A program made the translations under genes and the position numbers. Under the pieces are notes generated by a model. The model saw only the letters and a list, made by a program, of their open reading frames with translations, did not search any database and was not told the origin of the DNA. A stretch of 64,000 nt of DNA from Caldilineaceae bacterium (lineage in GTDB: Bacteria; Chloroflexota; Anaerolineae; Caldilineales; Caldilineaceae): assembly GCA_026708085.1 (NCBI GenBank), contig JAPOVP010000079.1, positions 45,512 to 109,511 on the forward strand, given 5' to 3'. Positions 51,600 through 60,476 of this stretch are shown here, in pieces. Positions within the stretch are counted from its first letter, which is position 1. Every line of letters begins with the position of its first letter.

Positions 51600-52751
51600 T
51601 TGCAACGACTTTCCAAAGTTTATCTTGTACTGACAACAGTTCTACTAACTGCTACCCTTTCCTCGGCTTGCAGAGGCTCAAGGGGCGGTTTGCATTCCGG
51701 CGAGGTTATCGTCTATGTCGCGGTGCCACTAAGCGGCGAATGGGCGGAGGCGGGGCAGTCGGCGCTGGGCGGGGTGCGGTTGGCGGTGGAGGAGATCAAT
51801 CGGGAGGGGGGACTGCTGGGCCGGCGAGTAGTCGTCAGGGCGAAGGATGACCGCTCTGACAGCGACGCAGCTCTGGCCATCGCAAGAGAGATCGGGCAGG
51901 CCATCGACCGGGGAGAACGGATTGCAGGCATCATCGGCCACATAGATGCCGACGCGGCCATGTCAGCAATCCCATTTTATGAAGAGATGGGGCTCGTCCT
52001 GATCACTCCAGGGACAGGTATGCGATCTCTTACACATTTTGGGTACAGTTCGATTTTTCGCATAAATGCCAACGATAGCGTTCAGGCTGCTCACAGTGCT
52101 CGTTTTCTCGTGGAACAGATTGAGGCGGGACGCGTTGCCGTGATCGGTGTTAATTCAGAGTGCGGCAGGGAACTGGCGAATCTGGTGGCAGATAGTCTAA
52201 GAGGGTTCGGAGCACCGCCAGCGATCCATGTAGAGGTAGAAGAAGGGCAGCGTGACTATTCGGAGTTGGCGATGCAGATCCGGGAAGCCGAGGCCGACGC
52301 AGTTTACTTCGCCGGCTCGGCGAGAGAGGCATTCTACCTGGTCAGCAGCTTGAAGGCGGCCACATTTCGTGAACCGGTGCTAGCCAGCGACGGTGCGTTT
52401 CTGTCACCGGTCACAGGTGGAGAAGATGGCTCTCTTGAAGGACTGTACGTAAGTGCGCTGGCACCAAGCCCCGAAAGAGTTGCCGAAATCGACTGGATCG
52501 AGACCTACCGGGTGGTCGTGCGCCGTGATCCCGGTCCATTCTCGATCAATGGTTATGTAGCGATGCAGGTGCTTGCGGCGGGCGTCCGTGCGGCCAACTC
52601 ATTTAAGGGGAGAGCGGTCGCCCAGGCAATCCGCGAGACCGGGGCAGAGACGCCGTTTGGGCCGAAGCGATTCAGCGCCAACGGCGACTGGTTAGATTCT
52701 CGAATCTGGATCTACAGGGTGGAAGAGGGGGAGTTTCGACAGTTAGAGTAG
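51600..52751 (+). CDS. LIV-type (family 6) periplasmic ligand-binding lipoprotein
   Basis: This protein of about 383 aa has the type-I periplasmic-binding fold of branched-chain amino acid receptors: 'VIVYVAVPLSGEWAEAGQSALGGVRLAVEEINREGGLLGRRV', 'RIAGIIGHIDADAAMSAIPFYEEMGLVLITPGT', and 'SINGYVAMQVLAAGVRAAN'. A lipoprotein signal (LSKVYLVLTTVLLTATLSSAC) precedes it. No ATG fits; the track uses TTG 51561, but TTG 51600 gives a normal-length signal peptide and is preferred with reservation. No LivHMGF genes follow, so it may be an orphan receptor in the VWA operon (91 bp after the VWA gene). Confidence 0.82.
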   Translation: MQRLSKVYLVLTTVLLTATLSSACRGSRGGLHSGEVIVYVAVPLSGEWAEAGQSALGGVRLAVEEINREGGLLGRRVVVRAKDDRSDSDAALAIAREIGQAIDRGERIAGIIGHIDADAAMSAIPFYEEMGLVLITPGTGMRSLTHFGYSSIFRINANDSVQAAHSARFLVEQIEAGRVAVIGVNSECGRELANLVADSLRGFGAPPAIHVEVEEGQRDYSELAMQIREAEADAVYFAGSAREAFYLVSSLKAATFREPVLASDGAFLSPVTGGEDGSLEGLYVSALAPSPERVAEIDWIETYRVVVRRDPGPFSINGYVAMQVLAAGVRAANSFKGRAVAQAIRETGAETPFGPKRFSANGDWLDSRIWIYRVEEGEFRQLE

Positions 52752-52867
52752 GGCGGATTGAAATGTTGGAGCCTCGAATTACCACCACGCCGGTATGCGT
52801 TCCCTCAGATTCCTTTAAGTCCCTTGGGGCGGAAGCGTCTCAGTCCGACAAGGCTGCCTAACCTTCC

Positions 52868-54001
52868 TCAGCAAACGCCATTCCCTTGCTCAATGACGAA
52901 AATCCCGATCGTATAGGCGAAGTAGAGGGTCAGCATCAGGGCCCCCTTCCAGCGGTTTACGACGTGGGGCGGCCGCAGAACGAGGAGCAGGGGAAGAGCG
53001 GCGACCACGAGCATGGCGGGGAAGTCCACGCAACGCATGCTCAGGGGGGCAGGTAGTGCCCGGACGCCTGCCGTGATGCCAACGATCGCCAGCATGTTAA
53101 AGAGATTGCTGCCGACGAGATTGCCCAGAGCGATGTCGCCGCGCTTGTACAGGATTGCCACCACGGAGGCTGCCAGTTCGGGCAGGCTCGTCCCCAAGGC
53201 GACCAGACTGAGTCCGATCACGAGCTCACTCACGCCAAAGTATCTGGCGATGAAGGTAGCCGAGTCAACGAGAAGATCAGCACCGTAGACAAGAACAGAG
53301 ATGCCGATCACAACCATGCCTATGTCGCGCAGCAAGAGTGAGCGGAGGAGACCGGAAATGGCGGCAGGGAGCAGCGGATTCCTGGTTGCGTGGGCGATTC
53401 TTTTCTGCGACTGTATCAGATCGGATGCGGCGTCTTCTGGCTGGCTGTCAGTAGATTCAATGGCTTCGTTCGCCGAGGAATCTGCGTCTGCGTCCCCACC
53501 TATGAACTCAAGTGCTTCGCTTTCTTTTTCCTCGGCTAGCGAACGGCTGCCTATGTAGCTCCAGTAGATGAATCCAAGCAGGCCCAGGAAGAGAAGAATC
53601 CCCTCCCAGCGAGCAATGTGCCCGTCCCATGCCATAGCAGTGAACAGCAACGAAACACCGATCATAAGGGGGTATTCGCGCTGGATCAACTGACGGTCGA
53701 CGGTGAGAGGGCGCAGTATGGTGACAACACCGAGGATCAGGGCCAGGTTTGCAATGTTGCTGCCGACGACGTTGCCGATGGCCAGGTTGGCCTTGCTGCC
53801 ACCCTGAAGGTTGGCTATCAGGCTGACGACCAGTTCGGGAAGACTGGTGCCGAAGGCCACGACGGTCAGTCCGATAACGACCAGAGGAATGTTCAGACGG
53901 ACGGCCAGTCGACTGGCGCCGCGCACAAGGAAATCGGCTCCGCCGGTCAGGAATGCGAAGCCGACAAGAAAGAGGAGTATGTTGAAGAATAGGGAGTTCA
54001 T
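52868..54001 (-). CDS. Calcium/sodium antiporter, CaxA/YrbG type
   Basis: A 377-aa inner-membrane cation/Ca2+ exchanger with two inverted alpha-repeats carrying the signature 'AFGTSLPELVVSLIANLQGGSKANLAIGNVVGSNIANLALI' (about 50-95) and 'ALGTSLPELAASVVAILYKRGDIALGNLVGSNLFNMLAIVG' (about 270-310). Between them is an acidic cytoplasmic loop 'EFIGGDADADSSANEAIESTDSQPEDAA' that may bind Ca2+ or regulate. Ten hydrophobic segments are apparent. It exports Ca2+ in exchange for Na+. It follows miaB by 81 bp on the same strand; a role in miaB function is not expected. The start has only a weak ribosome-binding site. Confidence 0.92.
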   Translation of the reverse strand: MNSLFFNILLFLVGFAFLTGGADFLVRGASRLAVRLNIPLVVIGLTVVAFGTSLPELVVSLIANLQGGSKANLAIGNVVGSNIANLALILGVVTILRPLTVDRQLIQREYPLMIGVSLLFTAMAWDGHIARWEGILLFLGLLGFIYWSYIGSRSLAEEKESEALEFIGGDADADSSANEAIESTDSQPEDAASDLIQSQKRIAHATRNPLLPAAISGLLRSLLLRDIGMVVIGISVLVYGADLLVDSATFIARYFGVSELVIGLSLVALGTSLPELAASVVAILYKRGDIALGNLVGSNLFNMLAIVGITAGVRALPAPLSMRCVDFPAMLVVAALPLLLVLRPPHVVNRWKGALMLTLYFAYTIGIFVIEQGNGVC

Positions 54002-54082
54002 TTTGGCGACAACCGACCAGGCCGCGGCCCTCTTGATGGACTTGTCTCAGCGTTTGGCGGCGGTGCAAACGACGTGATGCGC

Positions 54083-55648
54083 TCACCCGGCAACGGGCGA
54101 CACATCGCAGACAAAGCGGCCCTGCATACTCCACGGGCCGGTCCACGTGATCTGCGCTTCGACAAGGCGCCCGTGTAGATCCCCTGAGCGGTCGTCAGCA
54201 TTGACGAAAACGAGCTTGTTCTGGCGCGTGCGGCCGCGCCACTTGCCTTTGTGCTTTCCTTCTATGAGCAGTTCGACTGATTCGCCAAGAAGGCGGGCGT
54301 TGATTTCCCCGCAGACCTGCTCTTGGAGTTGCTCGAGCGCCTTGTGACGGCGGACCTTTTCTTCCTCCGGAACGTCATCTTCCATGCGCCGTTCGCTTAC
54401 TGTTCCCGGGCGTGGACTGTAGCGAGCCAAGTGCGCTTTATCCAGCTTCAGGTCGGCGAGGATTTGGTGCGTCTCGTCGAACTGTGCGGCGCTCTCCCCG
54501 CAGAAGCCGACGATGATGTCGGTATTGATGGCGGCCTGGGGAACGGTCTCACGAATGTGTTTGATCAGACGGCGATACTGGGCCTGTGTGTAGCCTCGCT
54601 TCATACGCGCCAGGACCTCGTCATTGCCGGCCTGGATAGGAACTTCGATGTGCTCGCACACTTTGGGCAGGTCGCGTACGGCCTCAAGGATTCTGTCCGA
54701 CATGTAGTTGGGGTGGCTGGTCAGGAAGCGGATGCGCCAGAGCCCTTGTATTTCGTGGACAGCGTGGAGGAGGTCGGCCAGATCCGGTTTGCCAGGCTCC
54801 GGATTCTCGGCCGAAGCGCCGTTACGCCAGTCATGGCCATAGCGGTCGACGATCTGGCCGAGGAGAGTGACCTCGCGGACGCCCTGAGCGACCAGGCCCC
54901 GGACTTCGTCGACGATTTCGTGCACTGGACGGCTGCGCTCGATGCCGCGGCGGAAAGGGATGATGCAGAAGGTGCAGGCGTGGCTGCAGCCGTAGACGAC
55001 GGGCACGTGGGCGGTTACGGCGGCTTCACCGTTCATGCTGAGGCGCCGGATTGACTGACCGGCGACGGGCGGTTGCACGCCACCCTGCAAGGCGTGGCGG
55101 TGGGCCAGCTGTTCCTTCTCGATGAGAGTGGATTCGGCCGCGATCTCGTCCTGCTGCAGGAAGGTGATCAGGGGGGCCGGCTCGCTGGGGGGCATGAAGA
55201 CGTCGACGTGCGGAAAGCGGTCCTGGAGTTGCGGACTGGGTTTGACGCCCACCATACAACCCATTAGCGCCAGGGTTCGGTTGGACCGGGCACGTTTCCA
55301 GGGTTTAAGGTTGCTGGCCTTACCGATTCCCTTGTCTTCGGCGCTTTGCCGCACAACGCAGGTGTTGAGAACGACGATATCGGCGTCATCCATCGCCTCG
55401 GTGGGACGGTATCCGATCCTTTCCAACTCCGCGGCCACATGATTGGAGTCGGCGACATTCATCTGGCAGCCGATGGTCCAGATGTGGTATGCGCCTCTGC
55501 TTCCTGTTGCCGGCATGGAAGCCGCCGGCGTGTGGAACTCAGGAAGCGGGGCCTGATTCAATACGATTGTGTCCGGAGTCCCGTCAGGCTTAAGAGAAGT
55601 TGCCAGCTCGAAAATCTCAGGATTCGGATCGGGATTGCGCTCGGACAT
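54083..55648 (-). CDS. miaB: MiaB-like tRNA methylthiotransferase
   Basis: A 521-aa radical SAM methylthiotransferase that adds 2-methylthio groups to N6-isopentenyl-adenosine 37 of tRNA. Domains: UPF0004 (about 50-165) with cysteines in 'TIGCQMNVADSN', 'VLNTCVVR' and 'ALMGCMVG' for the auxiliary cluster, radical SAM core with C-x3-C-x2-C in 'VYGCSHACTFCIIPFRRG', and a C-terminal TRAM domain (about 430-500, 'GESVELLIEGKHKGKWRGRTRQNK'). 'LLGQIVDRYGHDW' differs from the common LGQNVNSYG. The N-terminus is about 40 residues longer than usual. GAGGAG 4 nt before ATG 55648 sets the start. Second-to-last gene in a minus-strand operon. Confidence 0.92.
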   Translation of the reverse strand: MSERNPDPNPEIFELATSLKPDGTPDTIVLNQAPLPEFHTPAASMPATGSRGAYHIWTIGCQMNVADSNHVAAELERIGYRPTEAMDDADIVVLNTCVVRQSAEDKGIGKASNLKPWKRARSNRTLALMGCMVGVKPSPQLQDRFPHVDVFMPPSEPAPLITFLQQDEIAAESTLIEKEQLAHRHALQGGVQPPVAGQSIRRLSMNGEAAVTAHVPVVYGCSHACTFCIIPFRRGIERSRPVHEIVDEVRGLVAQGVREVTLLGQIVDRYGHDWRNGASAENPEPGKPDLADLLHAVHEIQGLWRIRFLTSHPNYMSDRILEAVRDLPKVCEHIEVPIQAGNDEVLARMKRGYTQAQYRRLIKHIRETVPQAAINTDIIVGFCGESAAQFDETHQILADLKLDKAHLARYSPRPGTVSERRMEDDVPEEEKVRRHKALEQLQEQVCGEINARLLGESVELLIEGKHKGKWRGRTRQNKLVFVNADDRSGDLHGRLVEAQITWTGPWSMQGRFVCDVSPVAG

Positions 55649-55734
55649 TTTCTCCTCTTCAAAAGGCAGCGGTTCTTTCACGGCGAGACGCGTACCTTAT
55701 TCGGAATGTATTCTATCGATGTGAGGGCACTTGG

Positions 55735-57342
55735 TCAAAAACTGGGGCCGTCACTGCCGGTCGATAGCGTTTGCAGAAGCTCCTTCTGCAGCTCCCACAG
55801 ACTCTCGCTGACTGAGACGTCGTACGGCTCCGGATCGATCAGTTTGCGTACGCCCTCATCAAGTTCGGCCACATCTGCCTGGCGTCGGGCCCGGATCGCC
55901 TCAAGGGAAGGTCTTTCGCACGCCATTTGCCCTTCAATAAGGACGTCAGACAGCAGCGGTTCGATGCGGGAAATGCTCGCGTAGGGCAGACTCCTTCGTT
56001 TGGTCGAATCACGTGGATGGAGCAGTTGAATGTTAGAGCTGTCCTGCAGATTTGCAGGGTTACGCCGGCCGTAGCAGTTCTGCCACTCTTTGGCCGGGTC
56101 CTCCTTGTTGAGAGTCAAGAGGTCGGCGGTAGCCAGGCCGCGCGAGTCGACAATGCGCCAAACTCGCTTGTTGCCGGGAATCGCCGTCTTTCCAGGTTCC
56201 TCCGAGAACTTGGTAGTCGGTTGCCAGCCTTCTTTTACTTTCAGGCCAACCAGTTTGTAGACGCCACCCAATGAACTGTCCCCCTCGGAAGTGATGAGGC
56301 GGGTCCCTACGCCGTATACGAGGCGGCGAACGATGCTGTCGGCGTCCTGGCCATTGCGGGCGGCCTCATGAGCAATTTGTAGTTTTATTTTCCGGATTGC
56401 CAGTTCATCCAGTCGATCTGAAAGCACGATGGAGGCGTTGGGAAAACCTGATTCGTCCAGCATTTGGGCGACTCTCGTACTCAGATGAGCGAGATCGCCT
56501 GAGTCGAGGCGCACGCCGACGGGCGCAAACCCTTTCTGCCTCAGTTTTTCGAAAACGCGAATCGCGTTGGGCACACCGCACTCCAGCGTATCGATCGTAT
56601 CTACGAGAAGCAAACATTCGTCGGGATAGACATCGGCGTAGGCCTGAAACGCGTCGAGTTCGGTCATGCCCTGGGCCAGGAAGGCCTGTACAAGTGAATG
56701 GGCGTGCGTGCCTTTTGGTGGATAGCCCAGGGCGTGTGAGATACCGGCGTTGGAGGAGAAGTCGGCGCCGCCGATCAGTGCTGCGCGCGTGCCTGCGTTG
56801 CCGCCGCGGTCATGGGCGCGGCGCACTCCGAACTCGAGCACCAACGCGTCGCCGGCGCTCTCACGAACGCGGGCCGCCTTGGTGGCGATGAGTGTCTGGT
56901 AGTTGAGCATGTTCAGCAGGGGCGTTTCCAGTATCTGGGCAAGGGCGAGAGGGCCGGTCACCACAGTCAGAGGAACGTGCGCGTGGACTACCCGCCCTTC
57001 GGGAATCGCCTGGATCGAGATGCCGCCAAAGTCACCGTGCTGGTGCAGCCAGGAGAGGAAGTCCTCGGCAAATAGCGGGCGTCCGGTACGGGAGGTCATT
57101 CCCCGCATCAGCGAGATTTCTTCCTTACGGCAACGGACTTCCTCCATCCAGTCGAGTAGCCACTCCAGCCCGGCATTGACACAGAAGCCGGCCCGGTGCT
57201 CGCCGTAGTCCGGGTAGTTGCGAAAGAAGTGGTCGAACTGGGCCTGCCGTTCGTGCATTCCGAGGCGAAAATACAACTGCGCCATCGTCAGTTGATACTG
57301 ATCGGTAAACAGAATGCCCTCAGCTGTGGAACGGTCGTTCAT
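55735..57342 (-). CDS. pncB: Nicotinate phosphoribosyltransferase
   Basis: A 535-aa enzyme of NAD salvage converting nicotinate and PRPP to nicotinate mononucleotide. The sequence starts 'GILFTDQYQLTMAQLYFRLGMHERQAQFDHFFRNYP', the usual PncB N-terminus. It continues with 'LEFGVRRAHDRGGNAGTRAALIGGADFSSNAGISHALG' and 'GVRLDSGDLAHLSTRVAQMLDESG', the phosphoribosyl-binding segment, and 'RRLVYGVGTRLITSEGDSSLGGVYKLV'. The length matches the class with an extended C-terminus. The gene begins 10 nt after the final stop of the radical SAM selenoprotein, placing the SECIS-like hairpin just upstream of its start codon. The start codon is ATG with a poor ribosome-binding site, suggesting translational coupling. 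Confidence 0.93.
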   Translation of the reverse strand: MNDRSTAEGILFTDQYQLTMAQLYFRLGMHERQAQFDHFFRNYPDYGEHRAGFCVNAGLEWLLDWMEEVRCRKEEISLMRGMTSRTGRPLFAEDFLSWLHQHGDFGGISIQAIPEGRVVHAHVPLTVVTGPLALAQILETPLLNMLNYQTLIATKAARVRESAGDALVLEFGVRRAHDRGGNAGTRAALIGGADFSSNAGISHALGYPPKGTHAHSLVQAFLAQGMTELDAFQAYADVYPDECLLLVDTIDTLECGVPNAIRVFEKLRQKGFAPVGVRLDSGDLAHLSTRVAQMLDESGFPNASIVLSDRLDELAIRKIKLQIAHEAARNGQDADSIVRRLVYGVGTRLITSEGDSSLGGVYKLVGLKVKEGWQPTTKFSEEPGKTAIPGNKRVWRIVDSRGLATADLLTLNKEDPAKEWQNCYGRRNPANLQDSSNIQLLHPRDSTKRRSLPYASISRIEPLLSDVLIEGQMACERPSLEAIRARRQADVAELDEGVRKLIDPEPYDVSVSESLWELQKELLQTLSTGSDGPSF

Positions 57343-57351
57343 GCGCTCGGT

Positions 57352-58896
57352 TCAGCCGACCAACTGGTCGGAAGTGGGCTCCGCTCAGCAGAACCAGTGT
57401 TCGGTAAGGCGCGGCGGCCGGGGCATGCAGGAGGAGAGAGGCGGCAGAGCGGGGAGTGTGCGACCCGCAGCATTGTGGGCGGCGCATTCGATGCGGTGAA
57501 ATACGCCGTAGGGACTGGCCGCGTCCCCGACAGGATCCGGCAGGTTGCCTCCGGCGGCGCCGGACGAGCCTTCGGCTGTGTAGTCGCCCGCCATTTCGGC
57601 GATGCGGGCTACCTGCTGCTGGAGGGCGTCCATGCGCGGGTCGGGGTGCTGCCAGCGGTAGGTGAAGTTGGCGGCGTCGAGCGTTCCCTTCCATTCGTCA
57701 GCGTCTTCGCCGGAGAGCAGGGCGCTCCCCGGGGGTACGAGCATGCGAATCGAAAGCTGGACTGCGGGCACATGCGGAATCAGGCCCTGTTCCCGGATCC
57801 ATCTCAGCATGAAGAGATAGTCGTCCAGGGTGGTCCAGGGCGTAAAGGGCATCCAGGTTGGCTGGATGGAGAGGCCGGCCGCGTCGACAGCGGCCAGCGC
57901 CTCCTCCATGTGACGGCGAGTGTGGCCCTTTTGGAGGCGTAAGAGGACGCGGTCGCTGGTGGACTCGAAGGCGGAGACGACGAAGGATGCGCCGCATTCA
58001 GCAAGCTCCGGCAGGAGCCGGCGATGTTTGAGCAGGTGTTCGACCTTGGCCGTGAAGTCGAAACTCACGTTGGGGAAGGCGTCGTGGAGGGCACGGGCTA
58101 CTTTGCGGGCGTGGCCGGGGCCGTTGAGGAAGTCGGGGTCGCCGAAGGTGATGTGGCGGGCGCCGCTTTCCACCTGTTGGGCGATGTCTGCGAGCACGGT
58201 CTCGACGGGGACGACGAAAAAGCGGCCGTTGTATACGGGTACGACCGGGCAGTGGCGGCAGGTGTGCAGACAGCCGCGTGTGGCCTCGGTGTAGCCGGCA
58301 GAATAGGCGACCGGTTCTTCGACTTTCCGGCCATTGCCGGCTGCACTTCCATTTGTTGCCGTAGTGGATCCCGGGACGTAATGGGCATAGCTGTCCAGGG
58401 AGGGCAGCGGGTTTCGAACCGGTACAGGCAGTGTGTGCCGGCCCAAATGGGGTGATGCCTCTCGATACGCGGTGGTAAGTCCGGGTACTTCTTCCAGGGG
58501 ACTGCCTGCGTGCAGGGCCTGCGCAAGGCCGACCAGGACCGGCTCGGTTTCACCGGCGATGACCGAGTCGGCGACCCCTTTAAGGCTGTCTCCGGGTTGC
58601 AGCAGATGACGGCGATTGAGCCAGGCGTACAGTCCGAAAAAGCAGAGATGGGCGCCGGGATTTATGGTCCGGGCTTTGTGAGCAGCGTCGACCCCGATGC
58701 GCAGGGCGGTATGCATGGGTACGGCGACAGCAATCAGGTCAGCGCCAGCCGCCTTGGCTGTTGGGAATTCTTCGACGGCCAGGTCGGCAGTTGCGGCGTC
58801 AAGGCCGGCGGCGCGCAGGGCGGCCAGCGGCCACGCCAGGCTGAGAGGCTGGTGACCGAGTTCGTAGCAGGAGATGAGTAGAATTGCGCTGTGCAT
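57352..58896 (-). CDS. CUAEP-tail radical SAM selenoprotein (UGA read as Sec)
   Basis: This 514-aa radical SAM enzyme has an N-terminal B12-binding-like domain (about 1-135) and a radical SAM core with C209-x3-C213-x2-C216 ('RGCLHTCRHC'). The ORF track ends it at TGA 57387-57385 after 'LTEHWFC', but the following codons are GCG GAG CCC, giving C-U-A-E-P, then seven residues and TGA at 57354-57352. That tail matches the family known as CUAEP/CCAEP-tail radical SAM (seleno)protein. A stem-loop begins 13 nt after the TGA. The reaction is unknown; the C-terminal Cys-Sec pair suggests redox chemistry near the active site (inference). Start ATG 58896 is preferred because a TATAAT lies between it and the track start. 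The operon continues with pncB. Confidence 0.88.
57356..57387 (-). promoter_or_regulatory. Selenocysteine codon and SECIS-like hairpin
   Basis: TGA (57387-57385) is followed after 13 nt by CCGACC-AGTT-GGTCGG, a perfect 6-bp stem with a 4-nt loop containing a G. The loop lies 19 nt after the TGA, inside the 16-37 nt window expected for bacterial SECIS elements. The hairpin is within the coding tail and ends 2 nt before the final stop. It should recruit SelB-Sec-tRNA. Confidence 0.75.
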
Positions 58897-58977
58897 CGTT
58901 ACTTTGTCGAGGGGGACGGAAGGGCCGCGGCCCGCCTCAAGAGATTCAGGAATGTGAGACAGTTCGAACGCGCTTGG

Positions 58978-58983
58978 ATTATA
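58978..58983 (-). promoter_or_regulatory. -10 element for the selenoprotein operon
   Basis: Minus-strand AGTA-TATAAT has a perfect -10 hexamer; the -35 region is poor. A transcript from about 58971 would have a 75-nt leader before ATG 58896. Confidence 0.45.
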
Positions 58984-59080
58984 TACTATCATCGCCGATT
59001 CGCTCTAGCGGCCGATTTTCCTGCGGGCGCGCCCGGTGGGAGATTGAACAGAGAAACATGCTTGTCGCACGAGAGCATAT

Positions 59081-59766
59081 GAGAGTTTGCGAGCGTTTAC
59101 GGGCGTTGGGCAGATTGTCTGAATCAGGATTTGCCGGATTCCTGGGGATTTTCAGGATGGCGAGTGCCTCCTGGCTCGGGAATTGTTGTACGAGCGTTGT
59201 ATGAGTGTTCACGAGAGATGACGAGAGTTCACGAGCGTTTACGAGTGTTGGGCGGATTGTCTGAATCAGGATTTGCCGGATTCCTGGGGATTCTCGGGAT
59301 GGCGAGTGCCTCCTGGCTCGGGAATTGTTGTACGAGCGTTGTATGAGTGTTCACGAGAGATGACGAGAGTTCACGAGCGTTTACGAGTGTTGGGCGGATT
59401 GTCTGAATCAGGATTTGCCGGATTCCTGGGGATTCTCGGGATGGCGAGTGCCTCCTGGCTCGGGAGTGGTTGTACGAGCGATGTATGAGTGTTCACGAGA
59501 GATGACTAGAGTTCACGAGCGTTTGAGAGCGTTGGGCGGATCGTCTGAATCAGGATTTGCCGGATTCCTGGGGATTCTCAGGATGGCGAGTGCCTCCTGG
59601 CTTGGGAATGGTCGTACGAGCGTTGTACGAGTGTTCACGAGAGTTGACGAGAGTCCACGAGCGTTTACGAGTGTTGGGCGGATTGTCTGAATCAGGATTT
59701 GCCGGATTCCTGGGGATTCTCGGGATGGCGAGTGCCTCCTGGCTCGGGAATTGTCGTACGAGCGTT
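59081..59766. repeat. 142-bp tandem repeat array, five units
   Basis: The word GATTGTCTGAATCAGG (one unit with a C change) starts at 59113, 59255, 59397, 59539 and 59681, always exactly 142 bp apart. Each unit also holds TTGCCGGATTCCTGGGGATT, GCGAGTGCCTCCTGGCT and a run of TACGAGYGTT words. The units are nearly identical in the middle and more diverged at the ends. Because 142 is not a multiple of three, the repeated peptides in the ORF track (MPDSWGFSGWRVPP) shift frame and are not a gene. Confidence 0.95.
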
Positions 59767-60270
59767 TACAAGAGATTACAAGAGTTTGCATGCGATCATG
59801 GCCGTTACAAGAGATGCCAGAATAGTTGAATCAATGTCAGAGAGCTCTGCGTCTGGGTCCGAAAGTATTGCACGAGAGTCGACGAGCGTTTACAAGAGAT
59901 TACAAGAGTTTGTGTGCGTACATGGGCGTTTCAAGAGATGCCACGAGCTTCGAACCTGAGCCAGTGAGCAATGCACCTGTGTCCAAGAGTGTTGCACGAG
60001 AGTTCACGAGCGTTTACGAGAGTTTCCATGCGTTCATTGATGTTCCAGGTGGTGCCGGAGCCTCGAATTAGATTCAAAGTGCATAGCACCTGTGTCCAAG
60101 AGTGTTGCACGAGAGTTCACGAGCGTTTACGAGAGATTACGAGAGTTCCCATGCGTTCTTTGACATTTCAAGAGTTGCCGGAGCCTTGAATCAGATTCAG
60201 AGGGCGCTGCACCGGGGTCCGTGAGCATTGCACGAGAGTCCACGAGCGTTTACGAGAGATTGCGAGAGAT
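59758..60270. repeat. Second tandem array with 113-124 bp spacing
   Basis: ACGAGCGTTT occurs at 59758, 59882, 60006, 60119 and 60242, giving spacings of 124, 124, 113 and 123 bp. Units share GCACGAGAGT-CACGAGCGTTTACGAGAG and a tail with 'CATGCGTT...CAAGAG..GCCGGAGC'. It abuts the 142-bp array and shares the TACGAG words with it but lacks the GAATCAGG block, so the two arrays look like related families at different ages. Confidence 0.85.
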
Positions 60271-60476
60271 TCACCATGATGGTGCTCTTGCGGGTTTGAG
60301 TGACAGGTGCCAACCCGGAGTCTAAAACAGATGAACTTTTTTTGGGTCCAGATACTGCGGCTCCAACTGTGTTTACTAACGGAGGTCGATTGATGTGCTT
60401 GTACTCTGACTGAAACTGTGGGATCCCAACAGCGGTCGGGCAACAAAAATAATTTATATAGTTGCCAATTGTGAGT

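Noticed and set aside
58897-58992. 32-residue N-terminal extension of the radical SAM gene in the ORF track
   Set aside because: A TATAAT promoter element lies inside this stretch, and the B12-binding-like domain starts at MHSAILLISCYELG.
59131-60071. Series of 66-91 aa ORFs with the repeated peptide MPDSWGFSGWRVPP
   Set aside because: They are translations of the 142-bp repeat; the period is not a multiple of three, so each unit changes frame.
59081-60270. Possible CRISPR array
   Set aside because: The units are conserved along their whole 142-bp or roughly 124-bp length; there are no short repeats with unique spacers and no cas genes.
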